A DNA stretch of 64,000 nt from Lacticaseibacillus yichunensis (GTDB lineage: Bacteria; Bacillota; Bacilli; Lactobacillales; Lactobacillaceae), in the NCBI RefSeq assembly GCF_003946405.1, contig NZ_RHOG01000005.1:35627-99626 (forward strand), written 5' to 3'. The position numbers and the translations under genes were made by a program. Within the stretch, counting starts at the first letter, position 1, and every line of letters starts with the position of its first letter. Below are positions 44,056 to 52,646 of the stretch, piece by piece. The notes beneath the pieces are model-generated. The model worked only from the letters and a program-made list of their open reading frames with translations, was not told where the DNA came from and did not search any database.

Positions 44056-44808
44056 ATGACTGATTCAAACGAAACGATTCTCGAGGTCAAGGACCTCAAA
44101 AAAGCTTTTGGCGACCATGAAGTGCTCAAGGACATCAGTTTTTCCGTTAATCGCGGCGAAGTGATCTCCGTGATCGGGAAGTCCGGCTCTGGCAAGTCGA
44201 CGCTTTTGCGCAACATCAATCTGCTTGAGGAGCCAACCGATGGCGACATCCTGTTCCACGGCCAAAGTATTTTGGCTGACAATTTCGACCTGCGCCAATA
44301 CCGCGCCCATGTTGGCATGGTATTCCAGAGCTTCAACCTTTTTCATAACCTGACCGTGCTCGACAATGTCGTCGTCCCTCAGGAAACCGTGTTGAAGCGC
44401 GACGCCGCCGAAGCCAAGGCCCATGCGCTGGACCTGCTGAAGCAAGTCGGCATGGAGCCGTTCATCAACGCGAAGCCGGGCCAGCTTTCCGGTGGCCAGC
44501 AGCAGCGTGTGGCGATCGCCCGCGCTGAAGCGATGGATCCGGAAGTCTTGCTGTTCGATGAGCCAACTTCTGCCCTGGATCCGGAAATGGTCGATGATGT
44601 CCTCAACGCGATGACCGCCTTGGCCCACACTGGCCTAACGATGATCGTTGTCACTCACGAAATGGCGTTCGCTCAAGATGTGTCGGACCGCGTATTCTTC
44701 ATGGACGAAGGCGTCATTGCCGAAAGTGGCACCGCGGAGCAGATCTTCGAGCATCCGCAAGAAGCGCGCACCCAGGAGTTCCTGCGGCGTTACCTGACCC
44801 GCGCCTGA
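44056..44808 (+). CDS. Amino-acid ABC transporter ATPase
   Basis: 250 residues. Walker [11 protein letters not shown]-loop VFQSFNLF, signature LSGGQQQR, Walker [15 protein letters not shown] and switch His in VTHEM. It belongs to the polar amino-acid uptake group and powers the fused permease upstream. The AAAGGAG ribosome site overlaps the end of the upstream gene. Confidence 0.96.
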   Translation: MTDSNETILEVKDLKKAFGDHEVLKDISFSVNRGEVISVIGKSGSGKSTLLRNINLLEEPTDGDILFHGQSILADNFDLRQYRAHVGMVFQSFNLFHNLTVLDNVVVPQETVLKRDAAEAKAHALDLLKQVGMEPFINAKPGQLSGGQQQRVAIARAEAMDPEVLLFDEPTSALDPEMVDDVLNAMTALAHTGLTMIVVTHEMAFAQDVSDRVFFMDEGVIAESGTAEQIFEHPQEARTQEFLRRYLTRA

Positions 44809-44830
44809 TCTTTGCAACACCCCCTAATAC

Positions 44831-44884
44831 GAACGGCGACACCGAAGCGCAGCAGTAGCGCGCCGATGCCGCCGTTTTTTTGAA
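44831..44884 (+). terminator. Intrinsic terminator of the lysine-transporter operon
   Basis: AACGGCG...CGCCGTT stem with an internal GCGC-rich branch, followed by seven T residues. Confidence 0.7.
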
Positions 44885-45208
44885 GGGTGCGGAGCCTTAC
44901 TAGGAAAAGGGTGCGGAGGTGCGCGGGATGGTCGGGGGGGCTAACTTGGCTCGGGTGCTTGATGGCGCACTTCGCCATCGAGTGCACGAGACGGTTAGAC
45001 GTCCCGACCATGCGCACCGGAGCCCGACTATAAAAGGGTGCGCGGCGCGGCGTTCAGGTCTGAGCAGCTAACAGGGTCTGGTGCTTGGGGCCGCTCCTAG
45101 CCCCGAGTGCCGGACCCAGTTAGATGCCTCAGACCTGCCGCGCGGAGCCTTACTAGGAAAAGGGTGCGGAGCCGTGCGTTTAGGGGTGGGCAGGTAGCTC
45201 GGCCTAGA
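44882..45208 (+). repeat. Hairpin-repeat array D
   Basis: A 22-base remnant (44882-44903, AGGGTGCGGAGCCTTACTAGG) contains only the two unit ends joined at GCGGAG. Unit 1 (44905-45030) pairs GGTGCGC/GCGCACC, GGGATGGTCGGG/CCCGACCAT and GATGGC-GCACTT-CGCCATC. Unit 2 (45032-45157) pairs GCGCGGC/GCCGCGC, AGGTCTGAG/CTCAGACCT and GGGTCTGG/CCGGACCC. Unit 3 is truncated at 45208. Some ends read GGAGCCTTACTAGG, others GGAGCCCGACTA. Confidence 0.87.
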
Positions 45209-45236
45209 CGATGATGTGTTCCAATCCCCATCAGAC

Positions 45237-45283
45237 GCAAAAAAGCGCCGCCCTCCTGTCTTTTAACAGGTGAGCGGCGCTTT
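45237..45283 (-). terminator. Intrinsic terminator of the MurNAc operon
   Basis: AAAGCGCCGC / GGCGGCGCTTTTTT hairpin with an inner CCTGT/ACAGG helix, on the minus strand. Confidence 0.85.
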
Positions 45284-45349
45284 CACATTTGGGGGGAGTC
45301 ACAGCGTTTTGCCTGCGTGTGCCGCAAACAAGGCTGTGGACCAAATGTG

Positions 45350-47368
45350 TTACTTGCTTGTGATCATGGCGACTTTATCGCCCACATCGACTTTGCCATC
45401 CTGGAAGTCCTGAATGTTATCGACGTGATCCATATTGGTGACCACAGTGATGATCGTGGTGTCATGGCCGGCCGCTTTCACAGCCGCCAGATCCATCATG
45501 GCAACTTGCTGGCCGGCAGTGACATGCTGGCCTTCCTTCATCTCAATGGTGAAGGGGGCACCCTTCATTTCAACGGTATCAAGACCCATGTGGACCATCA
45601 CTTCAAGTCCGGTCTCGGTCGTCATCATGAAGGCGTGCTTGGTGTCTTGGATATTTGCGATCGTCCCAGTCACTGGGGCGACGATTGTTTCCATGGTTGG
45701 ATCAATGGCATACCCATCCCCAACCATCTTGGTGGAAAAAACAGAGTCATTGACTTGATCGAGGTGCTTCAATTGACCAGCAGCAGTTGCAACAAATTGA
45801 CTGGCACCCGCAACGACTGGTGCTTCAACAGGTTCGTCAGCGGCAACAGAGGCGTCTGCGACAACGCCATCTGCGGTCAGCAGGTTGCCCATTTCATCCT
45901 TGGCGACCATCGCGGACTTCGGCACACCGAAGAAGTAAGTAGCGATGAACCCACCAACATAAGCTGCCAGCAGGCCAAGAACATAACCGAACCAACGATT
46001 TTGATAGATCAATGGAATAAGCGCGATGCCAGAGGGGCCGATGGTGATCGCCCCGATGTTCCCGATGCCGCCAATAACGGCACCACCGATCCCACCACCG
46101 ATACATGCGGTGATGAACGGCCGACCAAGTGGCAGGGAAACACCATAGATCAGTGGCTCGCCAACGCCGAGAATACCGACAGGCAACGCCCCTTTGATCA
46201 TGTTTGTCAGTTGCTTATTCTTGCGGCAACGGATCCACAGCGCGATCGCCGCGCCGACCTGGCCGCCGCCAGCCATGGCCAAGATCGGCAGAAGCGGCGT
46301 ATTGTGCAGCTTGGCGATCATAGACAGATGAATTGGCGTCAGAATCTGGTGCAGCCCCAACATCACCATCGGCAGGAAGACCAAGCCGAGGATGAAGCCG
46401 GAGAAGGCCCCGCCGACGTTCAAGATCCAGTTGATGCCGCCGACCAAGGAGTTGGAGAGCCAACCCGCAGCAGGCATGACCAGGAAGATGGTGAACACGC
46501 CCATGATGAGCAATGTCAAAAATGGCGTGAAAATAATGTCAACAGAATCCGGAATGTGCTTGTGGAAGAATTTTTCAACATAAGACAGGATCCAAACGGA
46601 GAACAGGACCCCGATGATCCCACCAGAACCAGCCGTCAGTGCCTGGCCGGTGAAAATGTTGGTGATGGTGGTCGCAGCGGTGCCGGCGACAACGCCAGGC
46701 AACAGTACAAGGCCACCCATGATCCCGCCGAGGCCTTCAGTTGCGCCGAATTCCTTGGCGGCGTTGATGCCGACGTAGATGTTCAGATAAGTGAACAGCC
46801 CGCCGTTGATAACTTTAAGGACCAGGATGAATTGCGCCCAACCGCCGCCGAGCGTGCCGACGGTCATCAAGTTGCTCAAGATCCCTGCGATACCAGAGAT
46901 CAACCCAGCGCCAACAAAGGCTGGAATCAGTGGAATGAAAATGCCGGAAATATGCTTCAGTGCAGCTCGCCACCAGGTCTGCTTTTGGGCAGCCTTATGT
47001 GCGGCATGAACCTCAGCGGCCTTTGCTTCAACGGCCGCCTTGCCTGACTGATAGTCCGTGGCAGCTGATGCCATGGCACCACCAGCGGCTGTTGGGAACG
47101 GCTCGCCGAGGCCTACGCCAACTTGGGCGACCATGTCCGCGGCGACCTTGTTCACAACGCCAGGGCCGACGATGACTTGGTAGGTATCCTCGTTTGCAAC
47201 ACCCAGAACACCGGGTACCTTTTTCAGACCCTCGGTATCCGCTTTGGAATCATCTTTCAAGGTGATCCGCACGCGGGTCATACAGTGAATCACTTTTTGC
47301 ACGTTGTCAGGGCCGCCAATGTGATCATAGATCTCCTTGGCAAGAACCTGATATTTGTCTTCAGCCAT
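45350..47368 (-). CDS. PTS EIIBCA, glucose/sucrose superfamily, probable MurNAc transporter
   Basis: 672 residues. EIIB at about 1-90 with the phospho-Cys in VIHCMTRVRITL, membrane EIIC at about 130-480, and EIIA at about 520-672 with the phospho-His in VMVHMGLDTVEM. The E. coli homologue MurP lacks the IIA domain; here it is fused. Its start shares a base with the murQ stop (TAATG), and with murQ, mupG and murR nearby the likely substrate is N-acetylmuramic acid or a MurNAc disaccharide. Sucrose or trehalose family membership alone would be the alternative. Confidence 0.92.
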   Translation of the reverse strand: MAEDKYQVLAKEIYDHIGGPDNVQKVIHCMTRVRITLKDDSKADTEGLKKVPGVLGVANEDTYQVIVGPGVVNKVAADMVAQVGVGLGEPFPTAAGGAMASAATDYQSGKAAVEAKAAEVHAAHKAAQKQTWWRAALKHISGIFIPLIPAFVGAGLISGIAGILSNLMTVGTLGGGWAQFILVLKVINGGLFTYLNIYVGINAAKEFGATEGLGGIMGGLVLLPGVVAGTAATTITNIFTGQALTAGSGGIIGVLFSVWILSYVEKFFHKHIPDSVDIIFTPFLTLLIMGVFTIFLVMPAAGWLSNSLVGGINWILNVGGAFSGFILGLVFLPMVMLGLHQILTPIHLSMIAKLHNTPLLPILAMAGGGQVGAAIALWIRCRKNKQLTNMIKGALPVGILGVGEPLIYGVSLPLGRPFITACIGGGIGGAVIGGIGNIGAITIGPSGIALIPLIYQNRWFGYVLGLLAAYVGGFIATYFFGVPKSAMVAKDEMGNLLTADGVVADASVAADEPVEAPVVAGASQFVATAAGQLKHLDQVNDSVFSTKMVGDGYAIDPTMETIVAPVTGTIANIQDTKHAFMMTTETGLEVMVHMGLDTVEMKGAPFTIEMKEGQHVTAGQQVAMMDLAAVKAAGHDTTIITVVTNMDHVDNIQDFQDGKVDVGDKVAMITSK

Positions 47369-48273
47369 TACTTTTCACCCTCCTTGGAAATTGCTTTCGC
47401 AATAAAGCCGTTGCCTGCTTTCAGGCGCGCCTCTGCGTCGGCTTTTGGCAGGTTCGTCAAGGTCATGACGATCGCGAGTTTGACGTCGTGATCGGCTGCC
47501 TCAAACATCGCTGCCGCGGTGTCGGCATCACAGTCAGTGGCTTCCTGAATGATGCGTTTACTGCGCTCGACCAATTTTTCATTTGTCGGCCGCACATCGA
47601 CCATTAAGTTGCCATAAGCCTTACCAATGCCCACCATAGCGCCGGTGGACAACATATTCAAGACCATTTTTTGAGCTGTACCAGCTTTGAGTCGCGTGGA
47701 CCCCGTCAAGACTTCGGGGCCGACCGGGACTTCGATCGCCAGGGCCGCATGCGCCGAGATCACGCTGTCCTTGTTGCAGGACAAAGCGATGGTCGCAGCC
47801 CCAACTGTTTTGGCGTAATCCAGCCCGCCGACCACATATGGCGTCCGGCCGCTGGCAGCGATGCCGACCACGGTGTCATTGGCGGTGAGGTTGGCATTTT
47901 TCAGATCATCGGCGCCCAGTTGCACATTGTCTTCCGCCCCTTCAACGGCGACGGTCATGGCGGACATGCCGCCTGCAATGAGCCCCTGCACCATTTCCGG
48001 TTCGGTGCCAAAGGTCGGCACGCACTCAGCCGCGTCCAAGACGCCCAGCCGCCCGCTGGTGCCAGCGCCCATGTAAAACAGGCGGCCGCCGCGATTGAAC
48101 CGCGCAGTGATTGTTTCGATTGCTTGCTCGATCTGCGGCAAGGCCTTGGCAACGCTGACGGCGACGGTTTGGTCCTCGGCGTTCATGGTTGTGGCAAACT
48201 CATGGACACTCATGGTATCCAGGTGCATTGTTTTTTGATTACGCGTTTCCGTTGTAAGTTCCGACAGATTCAA
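47368..48273 (-). CDS. murQ: N-acetylmuramic acid 6-phosphate etherase MurQ
   Basis: About 301 residues if translation starts at TTG 48273 ([15 protein letters not shown]); the GAGAGGA site lies about 10 bases before it, and family members start at this position. SIS domain with [20 protein letters not shown] and catalytic acid region near EGAEDN. It cleaves the lactyl ether of MurNAc-6-P to give GlcNAc-6-P and lactate. The short gap to mupG and overlap with the PTS gene show one operon. Confidence 0.95.
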   Translation of the reverse strand: MNLSELTTETRNQKTMHLDTMSVHEFATTMNAEDQTVAVSVAKALPQIEQAIETITARFNRGGRLFYMGAGTSGRLGVLDAAECVPTFGTEPEMVQGLIAGGMSAMTVAVEGAEDNVQLGADDLKNANLTANDTVVGIAASGRTPYVVGGLDYAKTVGAATIALSCNKDSVISAHAALAIEVPVGPEVLTGSTRLKAGTAQKMVLNMLSTGAMVGIGKAYGNLMVDVRPTNEKLVERSKRIIQEATDCDADTAAAMFEAADHDVKLAIVMTLTNLPKADAEARLKAGNGFIAKAISKEGEK

Positions 48274-48292
48274 AATGACAACATCCTCTCTT

Positions 48293-49342
48293 TTACTTCG
48301 GTGCTGGCACAAGCGTCAGTGCCTGCCCGCCGCCGATAAAATCAAGCAGTGGGCGATCCGGTTCGATGACGCGTCCAAGCACGTTGACCGCCTCATCAGC
48401 CGACAGATCGCGGGTCGTGAGTTGAACCTCGCCGGCGTACCGCCCATATGCCGTGTTGTCCACGGTCAGGGTGCCCAGCGGCCGAGTCTGCGTGGCGCTT
48501 GGCGCCGGTCGATCCAGCGGCAAGGCGAAGCGACTCTCTTCGATTCGAATCACATCACGCGCGGCATCGGGCCGGTTGTGCCAGGTCTGCGCTAGCGTAT
48601 CCGGCAGTCCTGCAACACGCAAGGTCACGGCCCCGTCTTGGCGGTTTGCGGCGATGGCCCGCAAACTGGCCTCACTGAGTGCATTATCGCCGACATAGAT
48701 GAGATCCGTCCCCAGCGTCTGCAAGTCCAACATTGCGGCCAGTGGCGCCCAGTTGCGATGATCTTCTAGCGTTGGCAGACCCTTGAATAGGGGCCCGCGC
48801 AACACCCCATCGCCCGGGATAAAGGCTTGTGTCTTCAAGCCGTGGCGATGAAACAGCCGATTTTTCGCCGCAAACCAATCACGAGCCAAGCCAGTTTCGG
48901 GACGCGGATAAAAATTATGCCATGCTTCAATATGAGAAAAGTCCGCGCCGGCCTCGGCCAGCTGGTTCAGATCCGGTTCATCGAGCGTGCTTGCGTTCAG
49001 CGCCACCGGCATTGCCTGCGAGAGCCGGGCAATGGTCGGCAGATCGACCCCAAAATCCAAGCGCAACGCCGTGACGCCAGCGGCCAAGATCGACTCGGGT
49101 CGAGCAAGGTCCCAGCCAAGCTTGGCGACAAAATCCGCTGAGATATCGGCGGTCAATGTCTGCTTGGTCTCTTGGCACCAGGTTGCCAGTTGACGAAGCC
49201 GTGGCAGTAAGGCCGCGGCGTCATCTTCCGGGATGTGCAGCGAGGTGAAGACCCCACTAAAACCTGCCTGGGCGAGTTGCTTAAGTTCCTGGTGATCCCG
49301 TTCAGTGAGTGGTTCGGTCAAATAAATGGAAGATCCGATCAT
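48293..49342 (-). CDS. mupG: MupG family TIM-barrel protein (DUF871), 6-phospho-N-acetylmuramidase candidate
   Basis: 349 residues from ATG 49342 (AGGGGG upstream). N-terminal TIM barrel beginning [12 protein letters not shown] with [21 protein letters not shown] and [17 protein letters not shown], then a C-terminal cyclophilin-like half. MupG of S. aureus hydrolyses MurNAc-6-P-GlcNAc inside the cell. First gene of the mupG-murQ-PTS operon. Confidence 0.9.
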   Translation of the reverse strand: MIGSSIYLTEPLTERDHQELKQLAQAGFSGVFTSLHIPEDDAAALLPRLRQLATWCQETKQTLTADISADFVAKLGWDLARPESILAAGVTALRLDFGVDLPTIARLSQAMPVALNASTLDEPDLNQLAEAGADFSHIEAWHNFYPRPETGLARDWFAAKNRLFHRHGLKTQAFIPGDGVLRGPLFKGLPTLEDHRNWAPLAAMLDLQTLGTDLIYVGDNALSEASLRAIAANRQDGAVTLRVAGLPDTLAQTWHNRPDAARDVIRIEESRFALPLDRPAPSATQTRPLGTLTVDNTAYGRYAGEVQLTTRDLSADEAVNVLGRVIEPDRPLLDFIGGGQALTLVPAPK

Positions 49343-49378
49343 CAAAAGCCCCCTTTGCGCCGCCGCTGGGTCGGGCGG

Positions 49379-49392
49379 TGTAAGCACTTTCA
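49379..49392 (-). promoter_or_regulatory. cre-like site in the mupG leader
   Basis: Minus strand TGAAAGTGCTTACA, one mismatch from TGNAANCGNTNNCA, located between the promoter and the gene. Catabolite repression of MurNAc use is expected. Confidence 0.6.
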
Positions 49393-49403
49393 CCAACGGC
49401 ACT

Positions 49404-49432
49404 AGAATAGCACGTTAGAAATTAAGTTTCAA
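49404..49432 (-). promoter_or_regulatory. Promoter of the mupG-murQ-PTS operon
   Basis: TTGAAA (49427-49432), spacer 17, TATTCT (49404-49409) on the minus strand; the spacer and -35 overlap the first MurR-like palindrome. Confidence 0.72.
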
Positions 49433-49463
49433 GGGTTATTGATAATTTATGAAATATAATTTC
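49418..49463. promoter_or_regulatory. Twin palindromes, candidate MurR (RpiR) operators
   Basis: GAAATTAAGTTTC (49418-49430) and GAAATATAATTTC (49451-49463) are both 13-base palindromes with GAAA/TTTC ends, their centres 33 bases apart, about three helical turns. The first overlaps the -35 box. Both lie between the MurNAc operon and murR. Confidence 0.68.
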
Positions 49464-49515
49464 TGTTGTAGTACACAACGACAGGCAACGTGTGTCATCG
49501 AAAAAATCGACACAA

Positions 49516-49556
49516 AAAGCGGCCACCCGAGTGTTTTGCGGGTGGCCGCTTTTGGT
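49516..49556 (-). terminator. Intrinsic terminator of murR
   Basis: AAGCGGCCACCCG / CGGGTGGCCGCTTTTT hairpin with U-run on the minus strand. Confidence 0.82.
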
Positions 49557-49621
49557 CCTGCGGTTATATCGTTGAGGGAAACACCAGTCATGCGGCGTTC
49601 AATAACCGGGCCGGCTCAACC

Positions 49622-50500
49622 TCAGTCATTTTTCTTGAGAACATGGTGAAGCTGCTGCTTGTAATCATCCAGCTGCTCTCGAGAATCGCGGACCAGTCGA
49701 CTCGCCTGCTCATAGTTTTGGCTGACATAGCTGTAATAAACGATGTCGACCATCATAAATTGGGCATGCAACGACTGGGTGGCGGCGAACCGAATCGCCC
49801 CTTCCCTGGGTTGGCTGGTCTGAAGTGCGATGCTGCCGGCTTTGGTCAGCGAATTTTGGCCAACTCGGCTCATGGTGATCACGGTGGCCCCATTTTCCTT
49901 GGCCAGGGACGCGACGAGCACCGCCTCGGGGGTCTCTCCCGAATTTGAAACGACCCAGAACACTTTTTTCGTCGCCATTTCGCCGCTGGTCAGTGGCAAG
50001 AGTTCATGCACATCACTGCTGGCCAGCGTCGGAATGCCCAGCCGCGCCCATTTTTGCGAAATATCCAGCGCCGCCAAATAGGAGGCGCCCACGCCAAAAC
50101 AGACGACCTGGGAGGCATTTTTCAGCGCAGCGACTGCGTCTTGAAGGGGCGCTTCTTGCATCTGGTCGACCGTTTCTTCGAGCGAATTCTTGGCATTGGT
50201 CAGGAGCTTGAACTTGATCGAGTCGATCGGCTCATTGGGATAGATCTGATCGTCGGTCTGCGCCGCCAGCGCCCGGCTTTGGTCAGAGGACAATTGCAGT
50301 TTCAACTCACGATAACCCGGGAAATTAAGACTGCGAGCCAGCCGCGAGATCGTGGCCGGGCTGGTTTCCGCCGCCTCAGCCAGCGCATGCACGCTCATGG
50401 AGATCACGTCATCGGGATGCGCGAGAATGTAAGCCGCCACCCGCATCTCGGCGCTTGAAAGATGTGCCTTTGCACTTTCGATATTGCCCTGAACTGTCAC
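49622..50500 (-). CDS. murR: RpiR-family regulator, probable MurR
   Basis: 292 residues, GTG start at 50500 with GGGAGG upstream. N-terminal HTH_6 (HALAEAAETSPATISRLARS), then a SIS sugar-phosphate-binding domain with VCFGVGASYLAALD and FWVVSNSGETPEAVL. Homologues sense MurNAc-6-P. Placed just upstream of the MurNAc operon in the same orientation but with its own terminator. Confidence 0.9.
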   Translation of the reverse strand: MTVQGNIESAKAHLSSAEMRVAAYILAHPDDVISMSVHALAEAAETSPATISRLARSLNFPGYRELKLQLSSDQSRALAAQTDDQIYPNEPIDSIKFKLLTNAKNSLEETVDQMQEAPLQDAVAALKNASQVVCFGVGASYLAALDISQKWARLGIPTLASSDVHELLPLTSGEMATKKVFWVVSNSGETPEAVLVASLAKENGATVITMSRVGQNSLTKAGSIALQTSQPREGAIRFAATQSLHAQFMMVDIVYYSYVSQNYEQASRLVRDSREQLDDYKQQLHHVLKKND

Positions 50501-50529
50501 GCTGACACGCCTCCCTGTTAATAACTTCT

Positions 50530-50558
50530 ATCATAATCGTTGGGGCGAATGGAAGCAA
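50530..50558 (-). promoter_or_regulatory. Putative promoter of murR
   Basis: TTGCTT (50553-50558), spacer 17, TATGAT (50530-50535) on the minus strand. Confidence 0.55.
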
Positions 50559-50594
50559 AAAGAAACAGGCCGCGTGCATGCCTTGGCCTGTTTC
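50556..50594 (-). terminator. Intrinsic terminator of the NCS2 permease gene
   Basis: GAAACAGGCC / GGCCTGTTTC hairpin followed by UUUUU on the minus strand. Confidence 0.85.
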
Positions 50595-50633
50595 CCAATA
50601 AAAATTGCGGCGCTCACGCTCATGACACGCGGG

Positions 50634-51947
50634 TCAGCCGACGTTCAAGATCCACATGAACCCAACAAAGACAAAGAACAACGCGTACATGATCGGCGAG
50701 ACTTCCTTACCGCGCTTGGCGGCGATCATGGTGATCGGATAAACGATGAAGCCCAGCGCGATGCCATCGGAAATACTGTAAGTCAGCGGCATCCCGATCA
50801 AGATCAGGAAGGACGGAATCGCGATCTCCAATTGATCCCAATTGATCTGGCGAAGCGACTGCGCCATCAGCACCCCGACAATGATCAAGGCCGGCGCGGT
50901 GACTTGCGTGGAAACGACCGCCAGCAGTGGCGAGAAGAACAGGCCAAACAGGAACAGCACACCGGTCGTCACGGCGGTCAACCCAGAGCGCCCGCCGACT
51001 GCGATTCCGGCGGAAGATTCAACATAGGCCCCGACTGGCGATGTCCCGAGCAATGAGCCCACCAGCATCGCTGTCGAATCGGAGGCAAGCGCCTTGCCGA
51101 CACGTGGCATCTTATTGTCTTTCATGAAGCCGGCCTGATTCGCCAACCCGACCAATGTGCCCGCCGTATCGAAAAATGTGACCAGCAGGAACGTCAGCAC
51201 CACCACTGCCAGCTGTAAGGTGTTGATGTCACCAACGTGTTTGAGTGCGACCAAAAATGTTGGCTTGAGACTCGGGGCGGCCGAGACCAAGGCAGTCGGC
51301 ATCGCGATCAATTTTGTCGCAAGCCCCAAGATCGTGGTCAGAACCATCCCGACGAAGATCGCGCCAGGCACCTTGCGCACCATCAAGATGGCCGTCACGA
51401 TCAACCCAAAGATCGTCAGCCAGGTGGTCGGCTCGGACAGTGAGCCAAGTCCAATCATCGTGGACTTGTTTGCCACGATCAACCCGCCGTCAGACAGGCC
51501 CAGGAAGGCAATGAACAACCCGATGCCGCCAGAGATCGCGTATTTAAGATCAGAAGGAATCGCGTCGATGATCAGCTCGCGTAGTTTGAAGATCGTGATG
51601 ACGATGAAGATCAACGAGGCGATGAACACCCCGGCCAAGGCCGTCTGCCAAGGGACCTTCATGCCGATCACAACGGAATAGGCGAAAAATGCATTGATGC
51701 CCAGCGCCGGTGCCGTCGCGATTGGATACTTCGCAAGGATACCCATCAACAAACAGCCCAGGGCACTCGCCAAGGCAGTCGCGGTGAACACCGCACCCTT
51801 ATCCATATTCGCCGCGCCCAACACAGACGGATTGACGAACAGAATGTAAGCCATCGAAATAAAGGTGGTAAAGCCCGCAAGCACTTCACGCTTCCAAGTC
51901 GTGCCCAGTTTATCAAGCTCAAAGTAAGTCGAGATCTTATTCAGCAT
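50634..51947 (-). CDS. NCS2 family purine permease (AzgA/PbuG-like)
   Basis: 437 residues from ATG 51947 (GGAGGA upstream). Membrane protein with GFTTFISMAYILFVNPSVLG, the PALGINAFFAYSVV block and TFFDTAGTLVGLANQAG, diagnostic of the adenine/guanine/hypoxanthine branch. PurBox-like motifs flank its promoter, supporting purine control. Confidence 0.93.
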   Translation of the reverse strand: MLNKISTYFELDKLGTTWKREVLAGFTTFISMAYILFVNPSVLGAANMDKGAVFTATALASALGCLLMGILAKYPIATAPALGINAFFAYSVVIGMKVPWQTALAGVFIASLIFIVITIFKLRELIIDAIPSDLKYAISGGIGLFIAFLGLSDGGLIVANKSTMIGLGSLSEPTTWLTIFGLIVTAILMVRKVPGAIFVGMVLTTILGLATKLIAMPTALVSAAPSLKPTFLVALKHVGDINTLQLAVVVLTFLLVTFFDTAGTLVGLANQAGFMKDNKMPRVGKALASDSTAMLVGSLLGTSPVGAYVESSAGIAVGGRSGLTAVTTGVLFLFGLFFSPLLAVVSTQVTAPALIIVGVLMAQSLRQINWDQLEIAIPSFLILIGMPLTYSISDGIALGFIVYPITMIAAKRGKEVSPIMYALFFVFVGFMWILNVG

Positions 51948-51960
51948 ATGATTTTCCTCC

Positions 51961-52069
51961 AAAACCCGAACGTTTTCCGAATGATAGCCGAAACGAACGA
52001 CAATCATCTTATCCTGTTCCGAAAGATAAATCAAATAATTTTCGCATATTCGTTAGAATCCGAACGATT
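51961..52069. promoter_or_regulatory. Promoter and PurBox-like sites of the purine permease
   Basis: TTGATT (52029-52034), spacer 17, TAAGAT (52006-52011) on the minus strand. PurBox-like CCGAAC motifs in AT-rich context occur at 51961-51976 and 52055-52069, with weaker CCGAA copies between. No purine riboswitch core was found. Confidence 0.6.
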
Positions 52070-52084
52070 TTTCAGCAATCACGA

Positions 52085-52127
52085 AAAGAACCGGCCACCA
52101 CATCTACTGCGGCGGCCGGTTCCTGGG
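52085..52127 (-). terminator. Intrinsic terminator of pyk-GNAT
   Basis: AACCGGCCGCC / GGTGGCCGGTT hairpin followed by UCUUUU on the minus strand. Confidence 0.75.
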
Positions 52128-52134
52128 CATTTCT

Positions 52135-52641
52135 TCAACTGAAAAGGGGCTTACTGAGATAAAGTACCAGCGCATCATCGTTTCGGCTGCTCGCGTCCTG
52201 GGGCAGCGGTCGATCCTGGTACCACACACCCGAGCCATCCGGCACATAGCCGCGCCGGACGTACAGTCGCTGAGCCGGGCCATACCCTGCATGCAACCCG
52301 ACCCCCAGGCTGATCACCGTGGCGCCAGCAGTTCGGGCCGCATTTTCCACTGCATCGAGCAGTGCCGTGCCGATGCCCTGTTGGCGAAAAGCGCTGAACA
52401 CGTTGAAGTCGGTCACCTCTGGCAATTTTCCCGCAAATGGCCCATGGGCGGCAAGGGACACTAAGGTGAGATAGCCTGCAACGACCCCGTGTTGCTCGAC
52501 GACAAAGACTTGGCGGCGCCCCGCCTGCTGGTCCTGCCAATAAGACTGCAAAACCGCAGTGCGCGGCGGCCAATTTTGGGCCCGAAAGCCCGCATCGATC
52601 GCCGCGACATCTGCGGCCTGCATCAAACGTATTTGCGTCAT
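52135..52641 (-). CDS. GNAT family N-acetyltransferase
   Basis: 168 residues. Acetyl-CoA binding loop in FSAFRQQGIGTALLDAVENAA, preceded by VVAGYLTLVSLAAHGPF and EVTDFNVF. Substrate unknown. It starts 5 bases after the pyruvate kinase stop codon and is probably co-transcribed with it. Confidence 0.87.
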   Translation of the reverse strand: MTQIRLMQAADVAAIDAGFRAQNWPPRTAVLQSYWQDQQAGRRQVFVVEQHGVVAGYLTLVSLAAHGPFAGKLPEVTDFNVFSAFRQQGIGTALLDAVENAARTAGATVISLGVGLHAGYGPAQRLYVRRGYVPDGSGVWYQDRPLPQDASSRNDDALVLYLSKPLFS

Positions 52642-52646
52642 GAAAA

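Noticed and set aside
42483..44336. 617-codon minus-strand frame opposite the lysine transporter genes
   Set aside because: Shadow of the SBP-permease and ATPase genes; no family motifs and no ribosome site.
45317..47047. 576-codon plus-strand frame opposite the PTS EIIBCA gene
   Set aside because: His/Asp/Arg-rich shadow frame, no ribosome site; the minus-strand gene has all PTS motifs.
51948..52080. Purine riboswitch before the NCS2 permease
   Set aside because: No three-way-junction core (UAUAA...); CCGAAC PurBox-like motifs explain purine control better.
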